Of a stretch of 16,760 nt of DNA, positions 6,170 through 13,807 are shown in pieces (position 1 is the first letter of the stretch; every line of letters starts with the position of its first letter). The stretch is from NCBI GenBank assembly GCA_028866155.1, contig JAGWIT010000018.1, positions 1-16,760 of the forward strand, given 5' to 3'. The position numbers were made by a program, and so were the translations under genes. The notes beneath the pieces were generated by a model. That model was not told the origin of the DNA, searched no databases, and worked only from the letters and a program-made list of their open reading frames with translations. The DNA is from Patescibacteria group bacterium. Lineage in GTDB: Bacteria > Patescibacteriota > Minisyncoccia > Phycocordibacterales > SBAW01.

Positions 6170-7495
6170 TTAATCCCTACCGCGATCGTCTCCTCGCACC
6201 GAGGCATTAACCTCAGAGCGAATGGCGGCGCGGGTGCTTACATTCGGCTTATCGTCGTTGTCGCCATTGCCTCCGTTCTTAATCTGGCCGAAGTGATTGC
6301 CGTTATCGTGGCCGTTGTGGAACAGGCTCTTGATAAAGTCACTGATGGATTGGCCGAAGCCTTTTCCATGTTCTCCGTCATTGTCTTCATCATGGTCCTT
6401 GTCGTTGCCGGTAGAGGTCGCAGTCGAAATATTTGCGAAATTGATGCTCGCCGACGCGCTTGATGTGCCGAGCACAACCGCCATGTTGTCGGTGGTTCGA
6501 GTGAAGCTGGGCTGCGGCTGTTCTTCGACAAAGTAGGCGCCGAGCGCAAGATTGCCGAAGCTGTAGTGCCCGCCTGCGTCGGTGGCCGCCGTGTTGAGCA
6601 CTGTGCCGCCGATGGTACTGCCCTGATGAAGGCGCACCACGAAGCCAGGCAAGCCAGGTTCGCCAGAATCTAGCGTATTGTTGGCATTGAGGTCGTTAAA
6701 GACGGTTCCGCTAATGGCGCCGAGGACGGTCGCCGGCGGCGTGCTGGTCGCAAGCACGGTGAGCACTTCGCCGCCGCACGAGCTCGTTGCCGCAGCGTTG
6801 TGCTGGTCGCCCGAGTATGCCGCCTGCCAATAGTAAGTTCCCGGCGTGTTGAAGAGAATTGTATTGGAGTTCGGCACTAATGCGTTCGCGACAATGACAG
6901 ACCCTCCAGACTGCGCACCCGTAGTGCAGATGTTGTTTGTGTAGACGTTGTAGGCAACCGTGCCGGTCGCGTCATTGGTCGCGTTGGCAAGCGTTGCAGT
7001 GTCGTTGACGATCGAGCCGGCATATACGCTCGTGGTCGTTGAAAGTGCGGTGGTGATGCTGGTGTTCGAAGCAGTCGGTGTTACCGCCGCGCACGCGCCG
7101 GTTACCGGCGTGTTGGATGCGTCGCCGTTATAATTGACAAGATATGACAACCCGCTTGCCGGTACGGTCGTCGTTGATGACTGAGCGACCCCTGCCACGA
7201 GCGCGACGCCCGACTGTGTGGTCGGCGTGCCGGTGCAGGCCGTGTTGTTATAGAGATTAAAAGTAACCGTCCCCGTTGGCGCCACCGAGGCGCTCGAGGA
7301 AGCCACCACGGCACTCGCCTGCACCGACGTGCCGATGGGAGCCGACGTCACCGCGGCATTCGAGCCGCTGACTACGGTCGTGGTAAGAGTCGGCGGCGTG
7401 TCCGCACGCACCGACAGAGCGCTCGCAAAGACCGCCAATACGGCTGCAGCAAGCAAAACAGCCCCGAAACTATACGTTAGAGCTTTAGTGTTCAT
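6170..7495 (-). CDS. Secreted Ig-like / SdrD B-like surface protein with Asp/His/Gly-rich tail
   Basis: The 441-residue protein has a signal peptide (hydrophobic residues 10-28, likely cut near VRA-DT at 31-32). Two Ig-like repeats follow at about 35-140 and 142-250, each with a TGTV strand and paired cysteines. A SdrD B-like (Cna-B type) domain lies at about 258-345, with ISGTVFNDLNANNTLDSGEP and DAGGHYSFGNL. The tail (364-441) is rich in Asp, His, Gly and Asn, then becomes basic/acidic (ending RGDDRGRD). There is no LPXTG-like sorting motif and no C-terminal TM, so if it is retained at the surface the mode is unclear. The tail might bind metal. The gene is 28 nt after a GT-C glycosyltransferase gene and shares its strand. 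A function in adhesion or surface layering is inferred from domain type only. Confidence 0.75.
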   Translation of the reverse strand: MNTKALTYSFGAVLLAAAVLAVFASALSVRADTPPTLTTTVVSGSNAAVTSAPIGTSVQASAVVASSSASVAPTGTVTFNLYNNTACTGTPTTQSGVALVAGVAQSSTTTVPASGLSYLVNYNGDASNTPVTGACAAVTPTASNTSITTALSTTTSVYAGSIVNDTATLANATNDATGTVAYNVYTNNICTTGAQSGGSVIVANALVPNSNTILFNTPGTYYWQAAYSGDQHNAAATSSCGGEVLTVLATSTPPATVLGAISGTVFNDLNANNTLDSGEPGLPGFVVRLHQGSTIGGTVLNTAATDAGGHYSFGNLALGAYFVEEQPQPSFTRTTDNMAVVLGTSSASASINFANISTATSTGNDKDHDEDNDGEHGKGFGQSISDFIKSLFHNGHDNGNHFGQIKNGGNGDNDDKPNVSTRAAIRSEVNASVRGDDRGRD

Positions 7496-7523
7496 AAATC
7501 TTCTATTACTTTTATTTATTTGA

Positions 7524-8705
7524 TTATGTATAAGCGTTTGAACCTACCGCACTCAGTTGCAGACGCTCGGACACTATAGTCATTACAATTGCGACGAGCA
7601 TAAGAACACTTGGTATGCGCAAGTCAATATTTATTGCGCTAAACCATGACACCTGGCCCGACAGGAACGGCATGTACGAAATAAGCGACGCGAATACCAC
7701 GATAGCCGGGAGATACCATCGCCGCGGAACATAGAGTGCATAGAGGACCGAGAACACATCGGCCAAAAAGAAGTATCGTTCGTGCATGCGCGGCAAAAGA
7801 TACGGGAGCACGGAGGCGCACAGGAGCGCGAGCAGAACAATCTGGGACGAAAACGCTTGGGGCGTCCGAACGACCGCAACGGTAAGCGCCGCGGCGCATG
7901 CGAGCGCCGCGAGTATCCCTGCATAAAAAAGAACGGAGATCATTACTGCGGAGAGCGGCAGAGGGTTCGCGAACGCAAAAATACTTTGCGCCGACACCGA
8001 GAGCCCGTTGTACTCCCCCGCCTGGTGCAGGTAGATAAAGAACCAATACGGAAATGAGCCTCCCCCAAGCCACGCGGGGACAACGGCGAGCAGATAGATT
8101 GCCGGGATGAGCGATAACTGCCACCACGCGCGCTTGCGGATGGCATACCCGAGCAAAACCGGAAAAAAGAACACCGCCTGCGCCTTAACCGACAGTGCGA
8201 GCGCAAAAAACAGCACCGCCGGCAGAGGTCGGTCGGTCAAGACAAAATAGAGGCTCGCCGCAACGCCGCTCGCATAGATGATGTCCGACTGCCCCCACAG
8301 CGAGTCGTTGATGACGAACGTCGGGACGGACATCATCACCGCGAATGCAAAAAACCGCGTGCCGCCCTGGCCGCTCAGGCCGCCCGCAGAGGGCATGGCC
8401 TGCCTGACGAGCATGACGGCGACTGAGGCGAGCGCGATGTCAAACACCAGCGACAAAGTCTTGATGCTATAAAGGCTCGAAATCGGGATAAACGTGAGAA
8501 GTTTAAGCGCATACAAATAGAGCGGCGCATAATCGGCGAACGGCATCTTAAACGCGCTGAGTCCCGGATTGGCTGCCAGCGCATCGAACCACTTGGAGAG
8601 AAAATAGGTGTAGTCGGAGGTGACAATCGGGTATGCCGCGAGGCGCACCGTGCTCGAGGCGAGCAAAAGGACGGCCCCGGCCGCATATTGCAGTTTTTGA
8701 GACAC
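7524..8705 (-). CDS. Multi-TM GT-C glycosyltransferase, Gpi18-mannosyltransferase-like
   Basis: The 393-residue integral membrane protein has about ten hydrophobic segments and the signature of lipid-phospho-sugar-dependent GT-C enzymes related to Gpi18. These include an acidic residue in the first outer loop (TSDYTYFLSKWFDAL, D31), SLWGQSDIIY at 135-144, a SVKAQAVFFFP block near 172-182 and LPRMHERYFFLADV. Such enzymes add a sugar, often mannose, to lipids or proteins on the outer face of the membrane. It reads from a GTG at 8703-8705. No Shine-Dalgarno is evident, so the start is moderately sure. A Gly-rich cytoplasmic loop at 105-116 is encoded by very GC-rich DNA. The secreted Ig-domain protein downstream could be a substrate, but that is inference. 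Confidence 0.8.
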   Translation of the reverse strand: MSQKLQYAAGAVLLLASSTVRLAAYPIVTSDYTYFLSKWFDALAANPGLSAFKMPFADYAPLYLYALKLLTFIPISSLYSIKTLSLVFDIALASVAVMLVRQAMPSAGGLSGQGGTRFFAFAVMMSVPTFVINDSLWGQSDIIYASGVAASLYFVLTDRPLPAVLFFALALSVKAQAVFFFPVLLGYAIRKRAWWQLSLIPAIYLLAVVPAWLGGGSFPYWFFIYLHQAGEYNGLSVSAQSIFAFANPLPLSAVMISVLFYAGILAALACAAALTVAVVRTPQAFSSQIVLLALLCASVLPYLLPRMHERYFFLADVFSVLYALYVPRRWYLPAIVVFASLISYMPFLSGQVSWFSAINIDLRIPSVLMLVAIVMTIVSERLQLSAVGSNAYT

Positions 8706-8783
8706 AAGCTATTGTCCGATGCAGAACCTAAATTAAATATGAAGCGCACACGAAAAAGATTGGACATGAAGTATCCATGAGCA

Positions 8784-8789
8784 TAGACT
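8784..8789 (+). promoter_or_regulatory. Candidate -10 element (TAGACT) for the sortase gene
   Basis: TAGACT lies 9 nt before the ATG, with TTGGAC at 8760-8765 as a possible -35 (18-nt spacer). No Shine-Dalgarno is visible, so translation could be leaderless or nearly so. Confidence 0.35.
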
Positions 8790-8798
8790 TATCATCGA

Positions 8799-9350
8799 AT
8801 GCAAAAAATCCTGCCCGGCGCGTTCGCGATTGTGTTATTTATCTTCATCGCTCCCGCAGAAAGCCCACAAACCCCGCTCCCGCTGATTCCTCAAACGGCA
8901 CTCGCGCAAGCACCTTCTCCCGTCCCCGTGAGCGTCATCATCCCTGCGATCGGGGTTAACTCACCCATAGAAGACGTTGGGGTCCTGCCAAACGGCGAGC
9001 TCGATGTGCCCAGCGGATCAACGGGCAATGTAGGCTGGTATGCCGCAGGCACCATCCCCGGCGACATTGGGAGCGCGGTTTTAGACGCACATGTCTTTGC
9101 CGCGTTTTCAAAACTCCACAACCTTAAAACGGGAGACGATATCTATATCGGCACGTCCGCGGGCTCCACGCTCCACTTTGTGATTGAGGAGTCCGACACC
9201 TACCAGCTCGCCCAAGTGCCGCTCCAACAGCTGTTTAACCGCAGCGATGCACCGCGCCTCAACCTCATCACCTGCGCGGGCAGCATGACGCCCGACCACT
9301 CAACCTATGACCATCGCTTGGTGGTATACGCCGTGCTCGCTAAAAATTAG
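8799..9350 (+). CDS. Sortase, class E/F-like transpeptidase
   Basis: The 183-residue protein starts with a hydrophobic signal/anchor (residues 5-20) and a Pro/Ala-rich linker. The sortase barrel follows from about 43 (SVIIPAIGVNSPIEDVG). The catalytic triad is visible: H98 in LDAHVF, C159 in NLITCAG and R173 in TYDHRLVVYAV. Sortases cleave a sorting motif in exported proteins and join them to an acceptor at the cell surface. Its short length and SVIIPAIGV...LDAHVF pattern resemble class E/F rather than class A enzymes. It diverges from the GT-C/Ig-protein pair, yet that protein has no LPXTG-type signal. Its substrates must therefore lie elsewhere or use an unrecognised motif. A frame-shifted ATG at 8777 is not used. 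Confidence 0.88.
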   Translation: MQKILPGAFAIVLFIFIAPAESPQTPLPLIPQTALAQAPSPVPVSVIIPAIGVNSPIEDVGVLPNGELDVPSGSTGNVGWYAAGTIPGDIGSAVLDAHVFAAFSKLHNLKTGDDIYIGTSAGSTLHFVIEESDTYQLAQVPLQQLFNRSDAPRLNLITCAGSMTPDHSTYDHRLVVYAVLAKN

Positions 9351-9356
9351 CGGGCG

Positions 9357-9923
9357 TTAAAATATGAATGGGATAAGCATCTTCGTCCGTTTTTTGTATG
9401 CGGGATACTCGCCGGGAAATTCTTTGAGCATAATTTTCTCTTCCTGTGTAGCGCTGTAGATAAAGTAAACGCCGGTTGCCATGAGCAACACGATCCACCA
9501 CGCGCCGGAAGTGAGTATCGTCCCGAATATGGCGAGCAATACGCCGGTGTAAATGGGATGACGCACATAAGCATACGGTCCGGTAGTGACCAGCTCGGGA
9601 CTTTCTTTAACCGACATCGGCATTCCCCAGTTGCGGCCTAAATACACACGCGCCCAAATCGCCAGCGCGATGCCCGCGGCACAGCACGCCAAGCCGATGC
9701 CGCTTATGAGCGGATTAAAAGGAACAAACCAATAGGCATGATTAAAGCCGTTGAAATATCCGATATGTATGAGCCACAAAACGACAACGATGACGAACAA
9801 GCGCCACCCTGCAAACTGCCACCACGCGCCGCGCCTCAATGTGCGCTTGGCGCTCAAAGCCGACACGATCCAAAACACAATAAAAATCAACCAGCATACT
9901 CCGATGAGCAGGGCGTACAGCAT
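9357..9923 (-). CDS. Isoprenylcysteine carboxyl methyltransferase-family membrane methyltransferase
   Basis: The 188-residue protein has about five hydrophobic segments and the conserved SAM-binding C-terminal core of the ICMT/PEMT superfamily: LVTTGPYAYVRHPIYTG at 111-127, the EE pair at 161-162 and the spaced tyrosines of EYPAYKKRT (172-180). Bacterial members methylate small lipophilic substrates or lipids; the substrate here is unknown. It converges on the sortase gene with 6 nt between the stops. A TACAAT hexamer 6 nt before the ATG suggests its own leaderless promoter. The upstream SAH-hydrolase-like gene is on the same strand, 17 nt away. SAM-dependent methylation releases S-adenosylhomocysteine, so a functional link is conceivable but not shown. 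Confidence 0.85.
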   Translation of the reverse strand: MLYALLIGVCWLIFIVFWIVSALSAKRTLRRGAWWQFAGWRLFVIVVVLWLIHIGYFNGFNHAYWFVPFNPLISGIGLACCAAGIALAIWARVYLGRNWGMPMSVKESPELVTTGPYAYVRHPIYTGVLLAIFGTILTSGAWWIVLLMATGVYFIYSATQEEKIMLKEFPGEYPAYKKRTKMLIPFIF

Positions 9924-9929
9924 CTAGCT

Positions 9930-9935
9930 ATTGTA
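9930..9935 (-). promoter_or_regulatory. Candidate -10 element (TACAAT), leaderless, for the ICMT-family gene
   Basis: TACAAT, five of six bases of the sigma-70 -10 consensus, ends 6 nt before the ATG. No Shine-Dalgarno is present. The -35 region shows no clear match. Confidence 0.45.
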
Positions 9936-9940
9936 ACAAA

Positions 9941-11023
9941 TTAAAAAGCCCCGCAGTCTCCGTTTGAGTTTAGTAAGTCCTGTAATGTGATTGGTATTTC
10001 TAAAAATCCTTGGTTACCCTCTGGGTAAGCGGTAATTCCTTCAAAAATTGAGCCCATCAAAAGAGCTATGGTCTTCTCAATCTCAACTGGAGTAAGTTCA
10101 TTTCTCAAACCTTTGAAGGTTATTGGGAAGCCGTTATTAACAAAGGTAAGATTTTTATAAACCACATCTGCATGTACTTCTGTGTTCTGTCTATATGCGG
10201 CAACAGGAAATTCTCTATCTGAAGAAGAAACGCTCATTAAATAGTAGGGGTGGTCATTCTCAAGAGCATTAAAATCTTTTTCTGTAAAAAGTTGTCTCCC
10301 CGTAGCGCCAATGACCAAGTCAGGTTTCTTTTCTAAGAGATACGCAATCATATTTCCTTTATCCTTCTCTAGGTCAAATCCATCTACATTAAATCCCTCC
10401 GCCTTGAATATCTGATAAGTTGCATTTCCGATAGGCCCCAGTCCTATAATGACCACTTTCGGCGAAGAAATCATTTTATCCTCGGTATATTCTGTTACTC
10501 TTTCAAAAATTTTTCGTGCGATTATCGGGCTCTCCTGAGTAAGTTTCGTCTTTGACCGTGCCACATTAAATATAGGAAAATTAACAGCTACCTCCTCTAG
10601 CTTTCGGAAGCCTGAAGACGTTTGTTCAACAGCGAAAAATATTTTCTTATTCTTTGAAGCATCAATTAGATAACCGCCGTCATCCAAAATTATATTTTTT
10701 GTGTTTTCATTTATTTCTTGAGCAATCGAAGAGCAATTTTCGGTATGTTCATCGTCAAATGCTTGCCCGCTGAATGTTGGTTGTAGTACTCGAATACCAA
10801 GCGCTGTCAACTCTTGTATAATTCCTTTATTTGACGAATAGGCTTTACCGAGGGCAACAATACTTTCTGCTTTAAAACCGAATTTGATAAACCTTTTGTA
10901 CATCTCATATTGTGGCTCAAGGAGATGCATACACGAATACAGTTTGTAGTCGGAGATGCTTGCGTCGCGCTTGCTGTAGTAGTAATCAAATATCCTGTCG
11001 AGTAATGGGTAAGTATATTCCAT
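9941..11023 (-). CDS. S-adenosylhomocysteine hydrolase-like NAD-binding protein (divergent)
   Basis: This 360-residue protein resembles adenosylhomocysteinase but is clearly diverged. Recognisable pieces are SCMHLLEPQYEM (30-41), ILDDGGYLID (112-121; D114 or D115 matches the catalytic Asp), AVEQTSSGFRKLE (131-143; E133 matches the catalytic Glu), NVARSKTKL (153-161; K160 matches the catalytic Lys) and a Rossmann GLGPIG at 194-199 followed by an acidic GFDLEKD. The Asp that follows the catalytic Lys in the classic enzyme is replaced by Glu (E164), and the usual C-terminal NAD-contacting KPDHYRY tail is absent. The true substrate may therefore differ. The DNA is markedly more AT-rich than its neighbours, suggesting recent transfer. 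It has a perfect TATAAT 6 nt upstream of its ATG. Confidence 0.75.
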   Translation of the reverse strand: MEYTYPLLDRIFDYYYSKRDASISDYKLYSCMHLLEPQYEMYKRFIKFGFKAESIVALGKAYSSNKGIIQELTALGIRVLQPTFSGQAFDDEHTENCSSIAQEINENTKNIILDDGGYLIDASKNKKIFFAVEQTSSGFRKLEEVAVNFPIFNVARSKTKLTQESPIIARKIFERVTEYTEDKMISSPKVVIIGLGPIGNATYQIFKAEGFNVDGFDLEKDKGNMIAYLLEKKPDLVIGATGRQLFTEKDFNALENDHPYYLMSVSSSDREFPVAAYRQNTEVHADVVYKNLTFVNNGFPITFKGLRNELTPVEIEKTIALLMGSIFEGITAYPEGNQGFLEIPITLQDLLNSNGDCGAF

Positions 11024-11029
11024 CGCTTG

Positions 11030-11035
11030 ATTATA
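11030..11035 (-). promoter_or_regulatory. Perfect -10 element (TATAAT), leaderless, for the SAH-hydrolase-like gene
   Basis: TATAAT on the minus strand ends 6 nt before the ATG at 11023. The transcript would begin at about the start codon, and no Shine-Dalgarno is present. A poor -35 match (TTCAGC, 16-nt spacer) is the best available. Confidence 0.55.
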
Positions 11036-11058
11036 AACTTAAAAAATTAACGCTGAAC

Positions 11059-11181
11059 TCACCCATTCTTTATTTTGCTAAGTGCTTCAATCGCACTAAC
11101 GCCATAGGCACCCTTGACACTTGATTTGTAATGTACTGGCTGGATGTTTTGGACGATAGTGGAACCGCCCTTATAACTTCC
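11059..11181 (-). pseudogene. Possible gene-end remnant without a start codon
   Basis: On the minus strand a frame overlapping the last bases of the copper ATPase gene stays open for about 40 codons to a TGA at 11059-11061. It would read ...TIVQNIQPVHYKSSVKGAYG, then VSAIEALSKIKNG. The composition looks protein-like, but there is no ATG, GTG or TTG in the open stretch. It may be the tail of a gene whose front was lost when neighbouring DNA was exchanged. I do not recognise it. Chance is a real alternative. Confidence 0.25.
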
Positions 11182-13159
11182 TATTTCTCAATAATACAGC
11201 GTTGAAGGCAACGATAACAGTACTCGCCGACATAAACACGGCTGCGAGAGCCGGCTGCAGGATAATACCTTCGGGAGCCAACACGCCGGCAGCAAGCGGA
11301 ATCGCAATTACATTATAGCCAGTCGCCCAAAAGAGGTTTTGGATCATCTTGCTGTAGGTAAAGTTCGAGAGGTTGAATATTTTTGGAATGTCGCGAGGAT
11401 CGTTCCTCACAAGGATAATTCCGGCAGACTCAATAGCGACATTCGTACCAGCGCCGATTGCAATGCCGATATCCGCTTGAGTAAGAGCGGGAGCGTCGTT
11501 CACTCCATCACCAACCATGGCAACTTTTTTGCCCTTTGATTGGAGGAGTTTTACCTTTTGAGATTTTTCTTCCGGTCGCACGCGCGCAAAATATTCGTTA
11601 ATTCCTAGCTCCTTTGCAACCTCGGCTGCGACCTCTTCTGAGTCTCCAGTTATCATTGCAACTGAGACACCCATAGCGCGCAGTGTCTGGAGGGCTTTTT
11701 TGGCTTCGGGCCGAATGGTATCTGCGAGTTTAATTATGCCAAGCGAAACTCCATCAACTTCAACCACGATATCCGTGCCGCCACGGTGGCCGACAAACAC
11801 TGTCTTTCCCTCCACCACCGCTTGTGCACCGATGCCAGCTAAACGTTTAAACTGTTGTGCCTGAGCAACAGTGAGACCGCGTTTCTGCGCCTCGCCCACA
11901 ATAGCTTTGCCGATCGGATGTTCGGACTCTTTTTCTACCGCTGCGGCGGCTGCTACTGTCTCATCAGAGGCCGATGTCACAGAAAATTTTCCTTCTGTAA
12001 GAGTGCCAGTTTTGTCGAAAAGGACCGTATCAATATTGCGAGCCGATTCAAGCGCCGAACGTTGTCGGATTAGGAGGCCGTTTCGAGCAGCCATGGTGGT
12101 TGAGATTGCGGCAACTAAAGGAATAGCAAGTCCCAAAGCGTGCGGGCACGTTATGATCAACACTGCCACCAGTCGCTCCGTTGCTGTCGATATGCCGGCG
12201 TCGAGAAGTATCCATGCAACAAAAGTGATGGAGCCCGCGCCTATAGCAATGAGCGTCAGATAAAATGCGGCACGGTCAGAGAGTATCTGCAGGCGTGATT
12301 TTGAGGCCTGTGCGTCTGCAACAAGCCGCATGACTCCGGCAAGGAATGTTTTCTCTCCTATGCCCACAATTTCGACTTTCAAACTACCGTCACCGTTGAT
12401 AGCGCCGGCAATGACCATGTCGCCCATAATTTTCTCCACCGGCTTTGATTCGCCTGTGATAACGGACTCGTTTATCTCAGAGCGGCCGTCGATGATTTTA
12501 CCGTCAGCCGGTATTTTTGCCCCGGGCCTTACCAGTACAACATCACCGACTCTAAGTTCACTTAAAGGAACAACCGCTGTTTTCTCGTCTCGAATGACTT
12601 CGGCTTGATCAGGCAGGAGTTTTGAAAGTTCTTTTAGTGCTCCTTGTGCGCCTTGCACCGAGCGCATCTCAATCCAGTGCCCCAAGAGCATGATTGCAAT
12701 CAGCGTTGAAAGCTCAAAGAGCAGATCGTGACCGGTACCGAGGATAATAGAAACAAAACTGTAAAGGTATGCAGCAATAATGGCGAGCGCGATTAGCATC
12801 ATCATGCCCGGCATCCGGGCTCGAAGCTCACGGTATGCGCCGGTGAGAAAAATCCAGCCGCAATAAAAAAATACTGCTGATCCGAATAGCAACAGCACAT
12901 ATTGCCACCCCAAAAACTCCGGCCCGTGTATACCAAATACCGAATGGGCCATTTCGGAGTAAAAGAAAATTGGCACGGTTAGGACAAGAGCAATCCAGAA
13001 TTTTATCAGAAACGATGCGGTGTTGTGCCCCGCATGCTTGTCGTGCTCTGCATGCTCAGAGTGCACTTTTTTATTTGTCGGCACCAGATTCATGCCACAC
13101 TCCGGACACATGCCGGGTTTGGCTTGCAGCACTTCCGGATGCATGGGACAGGTGTACAT
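11171..13159 (-). CDS. copB: Copper-translocating P-type ATPase, CPH type (CopB-like)
   Basis: The 662-residue protein begins with a heavy-metal-binding domain, MYTCPMHPEV...MCPECGMNLV (1-25), followed by a His-rich stretch (31-45, HSEHAEHDKHAGH). Eight TM segments are expected. Motifs in order are TGES (235-238), CPH in the sixth membrane helix (338-340), DKTGTLTEG with phosphorylated D382, the SEHPIGKA nucleotide-site HP motif (412-419), and GDGVNDAPAL (550-559). CPH rather than CPC is typical of the CopB/P1B-3 group, known to export Cu(II)/Cu(I) or Ag. I chose the ATG at 13157-13159 because it starts the metal-binding domain and lies 14 nt after the upstream stop. Earlier in-frame starts would overlap that gene. 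It is probably an efflux pump for copper detoxification. Confidence 0.93.
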   Translation of the reverse strand: MYTCPMHPEVLQAKPGMCPECGMNLVPTNKKVHSEHAEHDKHAGHNTASFLIKFWIALVLTVPIFFYSEMAHSVFGIHGPEFLGWQYVLLLFGSAVFFYCGWIFLTGAYRELRARMPGMMMLIALAIIAAYLYSFVSIILGTGHDLLFELSTLIAIMLLGHWIEMRSVQGAQGALKELSKLLPDQAEVIRDEKTAVVPLSELRVGDVVLVRPGAKIPADGKIIDGRSEINESVITGESKPVEKIMGDMVIAGAINGDGSLKVEIVGIGEKTFLAGVMRLVADAQASKSRLQILSDRAAFYLTLIAIGAGSITFVAWILLDAGISTATERLVAVLIITCPHALGLAIPLVAAISTTMAARNGLLIRQRSALESARNIDTVLFDKTGTLTEGKFSVTSASDETVAAAAAVEKESEHPIGKAIVGEAQKRGLTVAQAQQFKRLAGIGAQAVVEGKTVFVGHRGGTDIVVEVDGVSLGIIKLADTIRPEAKKALQTLRAMGVSVAMITGDSEEVAAEVAKELGINEYFARVRPEEKSQKVKLLQSKGKKVAMVGDGVNDAPALTQADIGIAIGAGTNVAIESAGIILVRNDPRDIPKIFNLSNFTYSKMIQNLFWATGYNVIAIPLAAGVLAPEGIILQPALAAVFMSASTVIVAFNAVLLRNRKL

Positions 13160-13173
13160 GGCATTAAATTTAA

Positions 13174-13659
13174 TTATTTGTTGCGTACATAACGGTACTC
13201 GTGCCACGTGAGCCATATCACCAGGATATCCAAAAAGGTTATAAGCAGTAGCCACAAGGAGTGCGTGAAGCTAAATCGATATAACTGATAAACAATAAAG
13301 AGTCCGAAGATCACCATAGCCGTGGGATAGTACCAACGTTTCTCTCGAAGGAGTCCGATGATGAGGAACATTTTAATGATGCCGTGGCTGAATAGGAAGA
13401 AAGCGGCAAAGTGCTGCGAACTGATGGAGAAGTTCTGGGCAGACTGGATGAGATAGTGAGCAATAAAATCCTTCGGGTCTTCTGTAAGCTCATCCTGCGT
13501 AATGGCGAGCACAAGGTTCATGAGGAACTGCTGGCTTATGAAGTACACTAGGATGCCGCCGATAATCTCAAACAGCGCAATAATACCTTTGCCGATAAGA
13601 CTCAGCTCAAATAGCAGGTGTATATTTTTCTCTTCAAATAATTTCTTTATGCTAGGCAT
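13174..13659 (-). CDS. DUF2127-like small membrane protein
   Basis: The 161-residue protein has four hydrophobic segments (about 17-41, 84-104, 110-128 and 134-151). A soluble loop (53-80) carries DELTEDPKDFIAHYLIQSAQ. The pattern of a FELSLIGKGIIALFEIIGG first helix, a short loop and REKRWYYPTAM fits the DUF2127 family of unknown function. It lies 14 nt upstream of the copper ATPase gene on the same strand and is probably cotranscribed. Whether it takes part in metal handling is not known. No Shine-Dalgarno is seen at the ATG. Confidence 0.75.
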   Translation of the reverse strand: MPSIKKLFEEKNIHLLFELSLIGKGIIALFEIIGGILVYFISQQFLMNLVLAITQDELTEDPKDFIAHYLIQSAQNFSISSQHFAAFFLFSHGIIKMFLIIGLLREKRWYYPTAMVIFGLFIVYQLYRFSFTHSLWLLLITFLDILVIWLTWHEYRYVRNK

Positions 13660-13795
13660 GGGTTATGAAAAGATAGACCATTGAAATGGCAACAATCACA
13701 ACAATAAGACCTAACGCTAATAGTACTACAATAAAAAGTGCACCCGCTCGAGAAGAAAACTAGACTGCTGCCCCACAACTTCGTCATTACGGGGG

Positions 13796-13801
13796 TAGAA
13801 T
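13796..13801 (+). promoter_or_regulatory. Candidate -10 element (TAGAAT), leaderless, for the MFS gene
   Basis: TAGAAT, five of six consensus bases, ends 6 nt before the ATG. AAGG lies between them but too close to the ATG for a normal Shine-Dalgarno. No clear -35 is visible. Confidence 0.45.
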
Positions 13802-13807
13802 AAGGTT

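Noticed and set aside
8358..8393. Gly-rich AGGLSGQGG loop in the GT-C gene as a third palindromic insertion
   Set aside because: The DNA has repeated GC-rich hexamers but only a weak inverted repeat, and such a loop between TM helices can be native.
13160..13255. Longer N-terminus of the copper ATPase
   Set aside because: It would overlap the DUF2127 gene by about 80 nt and place 32 unrelated residues before the metal-binding domain that normally begins such proteins.
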